Shown one piece after another: positions 9,591 through 19,269 of a DNA stretch of 64,000 bases. The DNA lies in assembly GCA_026874595.1 (NCBI GenBank), contig CM049309.1:53108079-53172078 (forward strand), read 5' to 3'. This DNA is from Sipunculus nudus (taxonomy: Eukaryota; Annelida; Sipuncula; Golfingiida; Sipunculidae). The first letter of the stretch is position 1. Each line of letters opens with the position of its first letter. Below the pieces are notes generated by a model. It saw only the letters and a list, made by a program, of their open reading frames with translations, did not search any database and was not told where the DNA came from. The position numbers and the translations under genes were made by a program.

Positions 9591-9643
9591 TGCAAACAGA
9601 TGGGTCAAGGATGTGGATGTGTGGATATGGGGAGGGGCACACA

Positions 9644-9651
9644 TATAAATA
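9644..9651 (+). promoter_or_regulatory. TATA box, CARD unit 3
   Basis: TATAAATA, 79 bases before the ATG at 9723. Confidence 0.65.
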
Positions 9652-9722
9652 GACAGTTGCTGTATAAATGCATCATTTCATTGCCAACCACCCTACTGAA
9701 CAGAACTCCTTACGGATACATC

Positions 9723-10133
9723 ATGTACAGCGGAGATGTAGAGCCAATGGAATATTACTTGTCTATACAACCCCCGATCACGGGCGGAAGCATTATCGGT
9801 GACATACGTCCTCAGTTGGTTACCTCTCTTGATGTCGACGTGTTGCTGTATGACGTCATGGTCAACAGAGGCCTAATCGACTCTGTTCAAGCGGATCGTA
9901 TCAAAGCGAAGGAGACGTCTATCGGGAGGAACGGGGAGCTGCTGTGTATACTCGAGCATTGGGACGTTCAGAGACTGGTAACATTTATCAACTTGTTGCA
10001 AATATTTGATAATGAGGTGGCGCACTCCACGCTAGTGCGCGCTCTTAATTTTGAAGCATGTACGCGTGAAATTGCAGCAAGAATGTCGTCAAGTGGAGCT
10101 CTTTGCACACGTACATATTGCAGCTATCGTTAG
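9723..10133 (+). CDS. CARD-only protein, tandem copy 3
   Basis: A 136-residue protein nearly identical to copy 2 through the CARD core (YYLSIQPPITGGSIIGDIRP, then SLDVDVLLYDVMVNRGLIDS), with a different C-terminal tail ending in CTRTYCSYR. An in-frame ATG at 9600 exists, but it lies upstream of the TATA box and is not used here. Confidence 0.75.
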   Translation: MYSGDVEPMEYYLSIQPPITGGSIIGDIRPQLVTSLDVDVLLYDVMVNRGLIDSVQADRIKAKETSIGRNGELLCILEHWDVQRLVTFINLLQIFDNEVAHSTLVRALNFEACTREIAARMSSSGALCTRTYCSYR

Positions 10134-10466
10134 TGCAAACAGACGGGTCAAGAAAGGCTTAGGATTGTGTCTACATCTGCCTATACATGATAACGACCAT
10201 CGATATCATGCGCAAGGAAAACACGTATATTTATTGTGTGTACAGTGACTCAGTATTATATCACTAACCTGCGTGAATCACGTGATACGCCATAACACAA
10301 AACGTTACCTAGGACTACGCATGCAGCACCAAAAAAATCAAAAAGGATTGTACCTACCTTCCGTTCACTTGCACGTATAAGAGGCGCCTGTGCGCGTCTC
10401 CAGGCTTATTTCACCCGACGCATTTGATGTGAGCTAACCGTGTTCCGCATCGCCTGCAACACAAAC
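10134..10466. promoter_or_regulatory. Intergenic promoter of the CARD-RING gene
   Basis: TATAAG at 10376-10381 lies 91 bases before the ATG at 10467. The rest is unremarkable AT-rich sequence. Confidence 0.5.
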
Positions 10467-11120
10467 ATGACTGACAAGGAATGTCAATTGGATGTAAGTG
10501 CTTACATGTCAAACCATCCGTCGGTTCCTGTCGCAGACGTGATCAATTCTGCTGCAATCCATTTACAGAACACGCTGGACCCAAACGAGAAGCTTATGGT
10601 CGCCCTGCTGCAAAACAACATTTTGCTTCAAGAGCATGTGGAAAGCATACAGGCAAGGCCGACCAATTCACAGAAGAACGATGAATTGCTGTCCGTCCTC
10701 AAAAGGCGGGGTCTACGGCATCTCCTCGCGTTTATCAACTTGCTTGGCTCTCATGGTCAGTGCGAGGCGCGCACGGTTCTTCTCTCCTCTCTGAATCATG
10801 AGGCAGCTTCGCGTATCAACGATACCGTGCACCGGCTGAAGGGTCATCTCTCCCAAGCGCAGAACATATCTCGTGTCGGACGGTGGCAGATCACACGGGA
10901 CATGCTCAATAAAAAACGGGGACAGGACGTTCGTGACGAATCCGGGTCAGAGCTCAGTTGTTGTATAGTGTGCATGGAGAATAAAAGGAAGACGGTGTTT
11001 GTTCCATGCGGTCACTTCGTCTGCTGTTTCCAATGCGCGTGGCATGTTATAGCGAAGGACGATAAAACATGTGTCAGGTGCCGTTGCCCCCTGGAGGATG
11101 TCATAGATTGCTATATGTAA
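10467..11120 (+). CDS. CARD-RING protein
   Basis: A 217-residue protein with a single CARD-like module (about 1-115: LDVSAYMSNHPSVPVADVI, then LDPNEKLMVALLQNNILLQ, ELLSVLKRRGLRHLLAFINLL) and a C-terminal IAP-type RING (CCIVCMENKRKTVF, PCGH, CCFQC, CVRC). It is a one-CARD version of the 6234 protein; the RINGs share KRKT(I/V)F and the same Cys/His order. Expected role: E3 ligase recruited by CARD contacts. The chosen ATG is the first in frame after the TATA box. Confidence 0.83.
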   Translation: MTDKECQLDVSAYMSNHPSVPVADVINSAAIHLQNTLDPNEKLMVALLQNNILLQEHVESIQARPTNSQKNDELLSVLKRRGLRHLLAFINLLGSHGQCEARTVLLSSLNHEAASRINDTVHRLKGHLSQAQNISRVGRWQITRDMLNKKRGQDVRDESGSELSCCIVCMENKRKTVFVPCGHFVCCFQCAWHVIAKDDKTCVRCRCPLEDVIDCYM

Positions 11121-11588
11121 ACGATACAGATGCATTCTGATTGAGAACTTTGATGACGTTGGTGTTTTAGCAACTAGTAATATGATTAGACCTGTACACT
11201 TTTTCATTTGTAAAAAACATGTATGTATGATTCATATATATATATATACACACATAACTGCTTAATAGACATGTACGGCTTTTGACAATAAACCTTATGT
11301 ATAATGGTAACAAACCTGATTTTATTTGTCTGTCTTCATTACCTTTCGTCTTGTTTCGTATGTGTGTGTTCGAATATGTGTGTGTGTGTTTTCAGCGTCT
11401 GAATGTCACTGGTACCCAATGGAGCTGTAAACAGTATTTGTATGGGGATATATTTTCGATATACTCATTTGTGCGTGTGTGTGTACACCGAGTAACACAT
11501 CGTACAACGTACCTGTAGCCATACGTACAACCAGTATCGCATAGTCCGACCCGATTTCATGTAACAACATTCATTAGAAGGGCCCGTG
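11121..11588. other. Intergenic region
   Basis: Holds a short TA repeat (about 11236-11250), an AATAAA at about 11287 likely to end the CARD-RING transcript, and TG-rich sequence. No gene is seen. Confidence 0.5.
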
Positions 11589-12839
11589 ATGGATGACCGG
11601 GACAGTGAAAGTGAACGGACCACCGATGGTTCAGGTGACACCTATATGAACGTGTATACAATTCGGATACCGATCAACCTGACAGCTGGTTCTACTGGCC
11701 ATGACATGTGGACGGTACCTCTCTGGCAAACCATTTCGGACGAAGGCGTTCGTGAGTGTGATGACCGTGCGGGGTTGTATATTGATCAGCAGGGTATCTT
11801 CCTTGTGAAAGGCCTTGCACCTGGGTTTGAGCGCCGTGTGATCTACTTCAGTTATATCGCGTGGAAGCAGTTATCAGGTCGCGCAGCCGAGTTTACACGA
11901 GCAATAGCGGTTCATAATCGGGTGAAACTGATCCTGGAAGAGTTTCGCGGAAAACGGTTGACCATGTACGCCAAGCAATGTCCACATGGCTCTGATAACT
12001 ACGAGGTAACATTCAAGTACGTTGACACCGAAAACGGTGTCGTCACTCAAAAAGTATGTGTGACTTTGAACAAGTCGGAATGGAAAAGGCTTGTGCGATA
12101 TATACCCGACGTTGCACTTAATCTTAAGTGCGCGCGAATGATGAGGGGAACCAATTTCGTCATGTATGGTGAAGGTGCATATGACAGCGACACACAGAGT
12201 GCTATGGGCGTCAATGAGAATGTTAGTGTTGAGATGGCCAGTGGCGATGACGGCGATGTTTATGATTTCGCCAATGTGAGGAATGCTATGAGTGATGGAG
12301 TTATCAGGTACACAGACCCCCCTGCCTCTCCAGACGCGGAACCGCGGTCTGCTTACTCCTTTCTGGCCAGCGACGATGATAACATATCGTCTCGTTACAT
12401 GTCCCAGGCCAGCGATAATGACGACACCGGTCATGATTTCGCCAATGTGAGGAATGCTATGAGTGATGGAGTTATCAGGTACACAGAGCCCCCTGCCTCT
12501 CCTGACCCGGAACCACGGTCTCCTTACACCGGTCAGGATTTCGCCAATGATATGGATGCTTTGACTAGCGAAGTAATCAGATACACAGACCCCCCTGCCT
12601 CTCCTGACACTGAACCACGGTCTCCAGACTCTGTTCTGACCAGCGAGGATGACGACGTATCGTGTCCTTATTCGTCTCTGGCCAGTTCCATTGACGACAA
12701 TGAAGTATTCAGGAGAGACCCACCTGCTACTTATTACACGGATCGAAGGTCTTCTGACTCTTCTTTGGACATCGGCGGTACACGCACATCGTCTTCTTCA
12801 TCCAGCGATGATGGTAGCCTTTGCATACGTTTTTATTAG
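11589..12839 (+). CDS. Acidic repeat protein with PC4-like fold
   Basis: A 416-residue protein. About residues 25-190 form a folded domain with alternating strands (LYIDQQGIFLVKG, IYFSYIAWKQL, VKLILEEFRGKRLTMY, YEVTFKYVDTENG) that closes with VCVTLNKSEWKRLVRYI. The strand-strand-helix pattern with a final Leu/Trp helix recalls the PC4/p15 single-strand DNA-binding coactivator domain, a weak resemblance read by eye. The second half is acidic, Ser/Asp-rich and repetitive, with three copies of a unit containing DFAN, VIRYT and PPASPD. The tail looks like an activation or phosphorylation region. A transcription-linked role is plausible but not shown. Confidence 0.82.
   Translation: MDDRDSESERTTDGSGDTYMNVYTIRIPINLTAGSTGHDMWTVPLWQTISDEGVRECDDRAGLYIDQQGIFLVKGLAPGFERRVIYFSYIAWKQLSGRAAEFTRAIAVHNRVKLILEEFRGKRLTMYAKQCPHGSDNYEVTFKYVDTENGVVTQKVCVTLNKSEWKRLVRYIPDVALNLKCARMMRGTNFVMYGEGAYDSDTQSAMGVNENVSVEMASGDDGDVYDFANVRNAMSDGVIRYTDPPASPDAEPRSAYSFLASDDDNISSRYMSQASDNDDTGHDFANVRNAMSDGVIRYTEPPASPDPEPRSPYTGQDFANDMDALTSEVIRYTDPPASPDTEPRSPDSVLTSEDDDVSCPYSSLASSIDDNEVFRRDPPATYYTDRRSSDSSLDIGGTRTSSSSSSDDGSLCIRFY
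12264..12640 (+). repeat. In-frame repeats of the acidic protein
   Basis: Units start at 12264, 12435 and 12537 (GATTTCGCCAATG each). The first two share about 80 bases almost without change and are spaced 171 bases apart; the third is shorter and more diverged. All repeat the PPASPD(A/P/T)EPRSP peptide. Confidence 0.8.
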
Positions 12840-13340
12840 TTAATCAGATACCTTTCTTTTGAAGAATGTATGTTTGCCGTTTGTAACCAGCGTATGTCGT
12901 ATGTACTGTATTGGCCGATGTATTAAAATGTTACGTTGAGGAGAGTATTGCGTCTTGTGCATGTTTGTGTATTAAATGTGTGAGTGTTTTTATGGAAGGT
13001 CTGGTATGATAAAACAAAACAAGAAATCAGATCATTTGAGTTACATGTGATTTTTATACATTCCAGTGATATCCATAATACAACCAAATCGAAAAAAAAA
13101 TACGCATGCAGATCTTGATAGTCCGTACACGGTCGTCGTATGTGTGACCACACGAAACCTGACGCCGATAACTGGAAAAAACATAAACCAGAGTCCGGCG
13201 TCATTACAGTATACCAAAAACAAAATCCTTTAGTCTGACTAGAGTCGGATACTAGTGATAAAGCAGATATAAGTTCAATGATACAGTGCTACAAAACGGT
13301 ATATACACAGTGAAGGTCCTTGCGACTTCCCTTGTTTTTT
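12840..13340. other. Convergent intergenic region
   Basis: Lies between the stop of a plus-strand gene and the stop of a minus-strand gene. It holds an ATTAAA near 12921 on the plus strand and AT-rich sequence. No gene is supported. Confidence 0.5.
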
Positions 13341-14165
13341 CTACCCGCACGGGGATCCCGAAACCATGATGGAGTAGAGCGATGTAACTCCAGCTGTCGT
13401 CAAGGCGTCGTCGATGATGTATGCGGCGGCCTTCAAGTCTGCTGTACGGCATATCAGGCTGAAGTAGTTCCATTGCACGTATGTTTCTCCCTCCAAAGCT
13501 TGTAGCAAACTGTTGGCTGTGTCATTGTCTGTCTGCTCCCATATCTGGTGCCATTCTGCCATCTTGACGATTTTTGCTGACACACACGTCATCATGAAGA
13601 GCAACTTGTCGTTCATTGAGTTCAGTATCTGTGCCAAGATTCGAAACAGCGGCACAATCTTTTCTTTGAACTTCCTGTCTTTGTTTTGATCGAACGGAGC
13701 GTTGTCGTGTTGATCTGAGCAAGACAAGAACGCAAACAGGCCTGTCCAATCGGGACCACCGCATGGGTCGGCCTGTCGGTGGGCTTGTGTGCCATTTGGT
13801 GGTACCAGTTCCTCCCACCACTGTCTTGTCTGTTCTTTACATCTCTGCTTCGCCTCTTCCTCGCATTTCCGCTTTTGCTTTTCCAACAAGAGAGCCACGT
13901 GCGGCTGCCCTGTTTCCTTAAGAGCAGTGATGAAATGTTTCACATGACTGTCGTTCTTTGATATATGGTCGATCAAGGATGTTGCTTTTGCAAAAGGGGT
14001 GGTGTTACGTGCGTAAGCGTGGTACTGTGACAACACGTTTCTGCTCTTCAGGATAGCACATAACATCTCGTCCACCGTCAGGTTAGCCAACAACTCTGGG
14101 CGGCATCGTCTGAACACTTCTGCCCAAGACGCAGACATCCTGTCCTTGCAATCAGCGGTAGACAC
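13341..14165 (-). CDS. CARD protein with unknown C-terminal domain
   Basis: A 274-residue protein. Residues 10-100 are the clearest CARD of the window: WAEVFRRCRPELLANLTVDEM, then a LLSQYHAY-like helix and a loop, SLIDHISKND, HFITALKETGQPHVALLLEK, close to the helix 5-6 pattern of caspase and adaptor CARDs. A Lys/Glu/Arg-rich helix (about 100-130) follows, then an unrecognised C-terminal domain with several Trp and Cys. A TATA box lies 71 bases upstream of the first ATG. An internal ATG at 14138 would start right at the CARD. It may titrate a host CARD adaptor, but that is inference. Confidence 0.82.
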   Translation of the reverse strand: MSTADCKDRMSASWAEVFRRCRPELLANLTVDEMLCAILKSRNVLSQYHAYARNTTPFAKATSLIDHISKNDSHVKHFITALKETGQPHVALLLEKQKRKCEEEAKQRCKEQTRQWWEELVPPNGTQAHRQADPCGGPDWTGLFAFLSCSDQHDNAPFDQNKDRKFKEKIVPLFRILAQILNSMNDKLLFMMTCVSAKIVKMAEWHQIWEQTDNDTANSLLQALEGETYVQWNYFSLICRTADLKAAAYIIDDALTTAGVTSLYSIMVSGSPCG

Positions 14166-14235
14166 CAGTCAGTCGTGAGGTGCCACGTTGTGGGAGTGCG
14201 GTTGTGACTGAATGAGGGTAAGCACACGCCATAAA

Positions 14236-14243
14236 TTATATAC
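14236..14243 (-). promoter_or_regulatory. TATA box for the minus-strand CARD gene
   Basis: GTATATAA on the minus strand, 71 bases upstream of the ATG at 14165. Confidence 0.55.
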
Positions 14244-14648
14244 ACATTGTGATAGGACAGGTATGACTCACTGCCTGCTGATTGGTCGGTACAGGTGCTG
14301 GGACATCGGAATCTTGAATATGATGTAGTATCGCAAGATAACGTGTGTCAGCTTTCGTCCAATATAATACATTGTGGTATCAGTTTCACAGTGTATTTGT
14401 AATAGGATCCTATGCGGAACAGCACGCGGCCTATATATATAGAGTCCGACATGCATTACTGTCTGCTCTGTTTGATCTGCAAAGAGCTGCTGTAAACATA
14501 CGACTACGTGGTACTCCGAGTTAATACGTTGTACCCGTAGTCATGTGACCGAACTAATACTCCACTTCAGATACAGTTATATACACATCGGCATCGGTTG
14601 AAACAGATAGTGCAGGGACGCGGGCACTGCGAGAGTGACGTTGCATAA

Positions 14649-14656
14649 TATAAAAA
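14649..14656 (+). promoter_or_regulatory. TATA box for the IAP gene
   Basis: TATAAAAA, 78 bases upstream of the ATG at 14727. The 14244-14648 stretch between the two divergent promoters holds no gene. Confidence 0.65.
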
Positions 14657-14726
14657 CCCAGAAAGAGCTATTTCGTATGGCCAAAATGCATATAATGAAA
14701 GTCATCTGAAAACGCTCATAGACAAA

Positions 14727-17338
14727 ATGGGCGAACGGCTAGGGGCTTCGGCGATGTGGATTGAAAAAAACAGACTGGATAGCTACCGTCAATGGCCGAA
14801 AAGGGACTTGATCGAGCCGAGGCTGATGTCGGCGGCGGGTTTATACTTTGTCGGACCACGTGATAAAGTAAAATGTGCCTTCTGTCAAGGTGCTATGATG
14901 GGTTGGGAGACAGGGGATGATCCAGACGAGGAACATTTCCGGTATTACGGAGACCGGTGTGCGTTTGTTCGGGGGGAACCAACGAATAACGTACCACTTC
15001 CTGACGACAATAGCCCGATCCTTGCAAACAAAACTGGAGGAACGTCTTTCTACAAGGATATCCTGAAGGAACGGTTGGGCATAATTACAAAGAGACCTCG
15101 AAGGCCAAGACTGGCTACAGAGCAAAACAGACTAGCGACGTTCCGTGAATGGCCAGTGGGTAAAGAACAGACTCCCGAATCACTGGCCGAAGCCGGGTTT
15201 TACTACACAGGTAATACATGCTCGCTACATTTGTAGTTAGAAAACGACACCATTTCTTTCACCTAAATAAACGTGTTTGATTGTTTTAGTTCGTTCTTGT
15301 AAGTCCGACCAACGGAGTATATCATCTCGTATAAAATGTAATATGTCTGTAGATATCGCATCAGTCAATGGAAACGGTTCTATCCTGCATTTGCAGGCTG
15401 TGAGACGATAACTGTATATTGTTTGGCACATAACCAAGAAACAATTTCAGATGAATAATTATGAGACGCATATTGATCTGTTTTTTTTTTGCAACAGAAA
15501 ATAATACTTCGGTCACTTATTACAGTGGTATGTATTAATTAATGTGATACGCATTTATGTTCATAACAGATGATACGTATTTTGTGTTGCAGGTGAACAT
15601 GATTGTTGCCGGTGTTTTTACTGTGATGGAGGGCTTCGTGCCTGGGAACCGGGAGATGAACCATGGGCTGAGCATGCACGTTGGTTCCCAAAATGTGGTT
15701 TTGTTATGCAGTCCAAAGGACCTGAATTCATTCACGAGGCAAACAGAAATGCAACTATGGTTAAAAGCGAGACATTGGTGATTTTTCTTTACTTATCACA
15801 CACATTTTACATGATCACACAGAAAAAGCATCAGACACGCATTATCCTTTAACGACAGTCAATACAATATATTCAGTATTGCGTTTTGTTTAAGCATACA
15901 TTACTATCATGTCTGGATATGAACATACGAAACCACTTTGTATCACTAAATAAGGAAATATTCGTGATGACGTGTGTACACAAACATATTATGAATCTGT
16001 TACAGGGTACCAACGCCAAAGTTAGGACCAAACGTTACTTAGAAAGCAGGAGCGAAACGCCCGAACGATCAGGTATGTGGTTTTGCTGTTAATGTTGTAC
16101 TTGAGTTTCTAAGGTCAGAACATATATATAATATATGCCAAATATGTAACATTACGTTATATTTCTGTTCAGGACTTATGTCATGGCAGTATATTCACAC
16201 AATGACTGATATTTTTATGCAAGAGCTGTCCAGTCATGTGATGAAAAACGTATTTTCCGTTTCACTTTCACATACATATCAAATGTTTCATATAGTCATT
16301 AATACGTCTCGGCTAGACTTTAGGACTCTTTCTGATCAGAGCCATAATACCCAAGCCGTTATACTGTTGAGATACGTTGTTTGGCAAGTGAGATCGGAGC
16401 CATTGATATTCTGTGTTGATATCATGCATATTCATACTGGTAATAATTTGTGAGGTGTAGCTTCATTGTCCACATTATAAATATTCTCAGAAACGTATTG
16501 ATATTCAACACGTCGTTCGGACTCATTCACATATATTATCATATATTGTGTGCTGTTTCAAATGGCCGACATCAGAGTACGACCCCCGACACCTGGCGGC
16601 ACAAATGAGCACGGACAGAGTCCAGTTAGTCCTCAACACGGGTATTCCCCGTGACAGAGTGGCGTCCGTCATAGAAAACAAGCTACGTACGACAGGGCAG
16701 GCGTTTGAATCCGCTGAATGTTTACTAGCTGCTGTGATGGATTCATATGAAACATCCGCTGCCAGCACTCCAGCCGCACGTGAAGCGGAAGAGAAACTGC
16801 TCGTTGGCGAAATGCAGCAGTCAAACGGGAGTGACGGTGACGGGAACGGTCCGCAAACAGCTGGACCTACAAACAAAAAAAGTAATCATTTGGTCAATTC
16901 AACGATATGGTCATTTCATTACACACACACACACACACACAATGGCAATTACGTCCTCATTTGAATGACAGTGAACAAAGCATTGTATTTGCTGTAGTAT
17001 GTATACGTAACAAATATAGATCAGTGTCCGTAATATAACGTTGTAGATTACAGTCGTATGCTGATTTCTATGATTACATAACGGTTATTTAAGGTATACA
17101 TCGCTTTGCATGATAATCAGTTCGTGTGTTGTTAATTTCAGATGTGGATGCCCTGATACAAGAAAAGCAGTTGTTACAAGACAAGACTATGTGTGTAATC
17201 TGTTTGGACCAAATTCGTCAAATCATTTTCTTGCCATGCGGACATATTGTATCATGTATGGGTTGTGCATCAGACATTAGGAATTGCCCGATATGCCGGA
17301 AACTTATCCGAGGCACAATAAAATTTTTCTTATCCTGA
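14727..17338 (+). CDS. Inhibitor of apoptosis protein, five exons
   Basis: Exons read 14727-15210, 15593-15777, 16006-16072, 16576-16881 and 17142-17338, each bounded by GT and AG with matching phases, for about 412 residues. Exon 1 carries BIR1 ([21 protein letters not shown]) and starts BIR2. Exon 2 completes BIR2 ([26 protein letters not shown]). Exon 3 is a Lys/Arg/Ser linker. Exon 4 has a UBA-like helical region ([21 protein letters not shown]). Exon 5 is a RING ([18 protein letters not shown]). The order BIR-BIR-UBA-RING is that of animal IAPs such as cIAP/XIAP relatives, without a CARD. It probably binds caspases and acts as an E3 ligase. Five exons suggest capture from a host genome as DNA. 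It lies beside the CARD cluster, which fits a shared anti-apoptotic role. Confidence 0.9.
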
Positions 17339-17659
17339 ACGTGTGTTTTTTTACAAGCAGATGATCGAAATTCCCAGACATCTGTTCGCGAATAGTCAGC
17401 GCGTTATTGTCCGAAGGCGTCCGTGGTACTAATAACCAAAGAATATGCGATGATGGAATGGTTTCGGTTTAGTATACGACAGTGCGGACAGTATGACACA
17501 TTTAAATGACAGAGCGCCTGAAAAAGTGTTGATACAAGTCCGCTGTACCAGCCATAACTCGTTCGAGTTAATGTTGGCCTGCAACATATAAAGGTCTGTG
17601 CACATAGCACTATCCTGTAGTACGTGTCTGGTATACGACAGAATCGGGGGTGTGATATC
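17339..17659. promoter_or_regulatory. Intergenic region with TATA box of the 17660 gene
   Basis: TATAAAGG at 17587-17594 lies 73 bases upstream of the ATG at 17660. Nothing else is recognised. Confidence 0.6.
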
Positions 17660-18277
17660 ATGGAACGGAAACAACCAGGTACTTTGTTCGACATATGCAC
17701 GCGGTGGTTAACGTCGCGGTATATACCGCATACATTCTTTTGGCTGCTACCTACTGAACTGTACCAACGTTTGATCGAGATGTATAAAAACAACGGCGAT
17801 TGTCAACAGTGTACAACCCTGCTTACGGCGTCTCGAATCAGCTGTTGCGCCTCTAAACACTGTGTGATCGACTCCTACGACAGCGACCCGATATTGCGTT
17901 GTAAACTGTGTGGTGTCATCACATCGAAATATATGGAGCACGCAGCGCTCCATAAGGGACCTGGTCATACACCATGCGCCGTGAAGATATTATTCGAGTG
18001 GCCCGGTATGATCGGTTTTGTCATACATTCTACTGTCGTGATATCGAAATATTGGCCAGCAGAGCATGTCGATCCCGGGGATGTTGTGGGAAACCTCTTA
18101 GCAAACGGCGAGTCACTAACAACTGAGCCCGTCAAATATTTCATGTTTATTGGGAACTGTACGTGCTTTGGATGTTACTGGGATTCCGAAAAGATCTTAC
18201 GGTTCAGGCCGGACCATCTGCTGAGATTCCACAAACAGATTATGAATCACGTTTGCGTGCAACGACAACGGGTGTAG
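17660..18277 (+). CDS. Zinc-binding orphan, paralogue of the 46897 gene
   Basis: A 205-residue protein with several Cys pairs: CQQC near residue 46, CC and C at 61-66, then LRCKLCGVIT (about 82-92) followed by HAALH. This gives a Cys/His set suited to one or two zinc sites. A central segment has EWPGMIGFVIHSTVVISKYWP. The same order (FWL near the start, C-x2-C, P-x-LRC-x2-C-x-VIT, HA-x2-H, EWPxMI, VSRYW) occurs in the minus-strand protein at 46897-47550, so the two are paralogues on opposite strands. I do not recognise the family. The first in-frame ATG after the TATA box was chosen. Confidence 0.8.
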   Translation: MERKQPGTLFDICTRWLTSRYIPHTFFWLLPTELYQRLIEMYKNNGDCQQCTTLLTASRISCCASKHCVIDSYDSDPILRCKLCGVITSKYMEHAALHKGPGHTPCAVKILFEWPGMIGFVIHSTVVISKYWPAEHVDPGDVVGNLLANGESLTTEPVKYFMFIGNCTCFGCYWDSEKILRFRPDHLLRFHKQIMNHVCVQRQRV

Positions 18278-19020
18278 AAAGAATAGCGAGCAGTATGACG
18301 TCCTGTATTAAATCACATGACCCAGTTGTGTCATTAGACGGACGCTAGATGATACGTGTTACATTGGCATCATACCACAATATTTTACATAATTATGATA
18401 CAAAATGTACACATGTCATGTACTGGGTGAAAGCACGTGTTTCAGGCCGACCTAAAGGCGGAGGCATTGTCACAGTCTGCATGTAATGACAACATTTTGG
18501 AGTTACCAGAAGGACGTTAGATAAACACCTGCGAAGTGACGATACAAAGATCAGGTGAAGAACAAGACATTGCGCATTTACAGAATCAATTTAATATTAC
18601 ACGGAAAGTAACATAATATAATATAAAAACTTATAGACACACTAATTCAAGTGTGTAACCAGAGATTTGTTGATACGGATTGACGCTCGGACCAATCGTA
18701 TTCAAATATATGGTGTTCATATTGCCTTAATATGTCAAGACATACACTGTTATTATGATACACACATGCTCGTACGTGCAGCATGAATTCAGCGATGATA
18801 TTTGTAACATATATCAGTAAAAAAACGCTTTGCAAATATCATATTTTACAAATAAAATAAAGATCAAACATATGACCTTGTGTGTTTCTCATGTCATAGT
18901 TTTGTAATGCAAAGTGATGCCTGTGTAGAATGAATACCTGTATTATGAGTTAACTGTGCGTATAACTCTGTCTATGCAATAAATGTGTAACACAGGAAAA
19001 GGATTAACTCACCCTATATT
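18278..19020. other. Low-coding intergenic region
   Basis: AT-rich, with several AATAAA motifs (near 18853 and 18979) that may end transcripts. No gene is supported. Confidence 0.5.
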
Positions 19021-19233
19021 TCACAATTTCTTCCGTCGACATTTCGGGCAACGGATCAACCTGCATATATATTTCAGACGGGTCAGATTGTTTGCTTCCT
19101 CCAGTCCGTACGGGAGAAAATGTGTCACGACACAGTGCAAACACACCACGTGCTTACAGTATAGCTGATATTTCTTGTACCCGCCAGGGCAAATATTCGA
19201 AAAAACACATTTATGTTGAGGCATTTTGTCCAT
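19021..19233 (-). CDS. Possible small RING-like protein
   Basis: On the minus strand a 70-residue frame reads MDKMPQHKCVFSNIC at the start, then YCKHVVCLHC, a long insertion and RCPKCRRKKL at the stop. The Cys/His order resembles a RING with a long spacer before the last Cys pair, as in the 653-residue RING protein at 42523-44484. No TATA box is evident, so it could be a terminal exon or a remnant. The frame extends upstream to 19269. Confidence 0.45.
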   Translation of the reverse strand: MDKMPQHKCVFSNICPGGYKKYQLYCKHVVCLHCVVTHFLPYGLEEANNLTRLKYICRLIRCPKCRRKKL

Positions 19234-19269
19234 ACGAATATCCTCATAAACTATACAAAATATCCTCAT

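Larger units (their letters stand above)
8555..10140 (+). repeat. Three tandem CARD gene units of about 0.53 kb
   Basis: Units start near 8575, 9115 and 9637. Each begins with CACACATATAAATA, TTGCTGTATAAATGCATCATTTC and CCAACCACC, then has an ATG 79-81 bases after the TATA box and a CARD frame. Units 2 and 3 are much closer to each other than to unit 1, so the last duplication is recent. A run of G (about 8557-8569) precedes the first unit. Confidence 0.85.
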
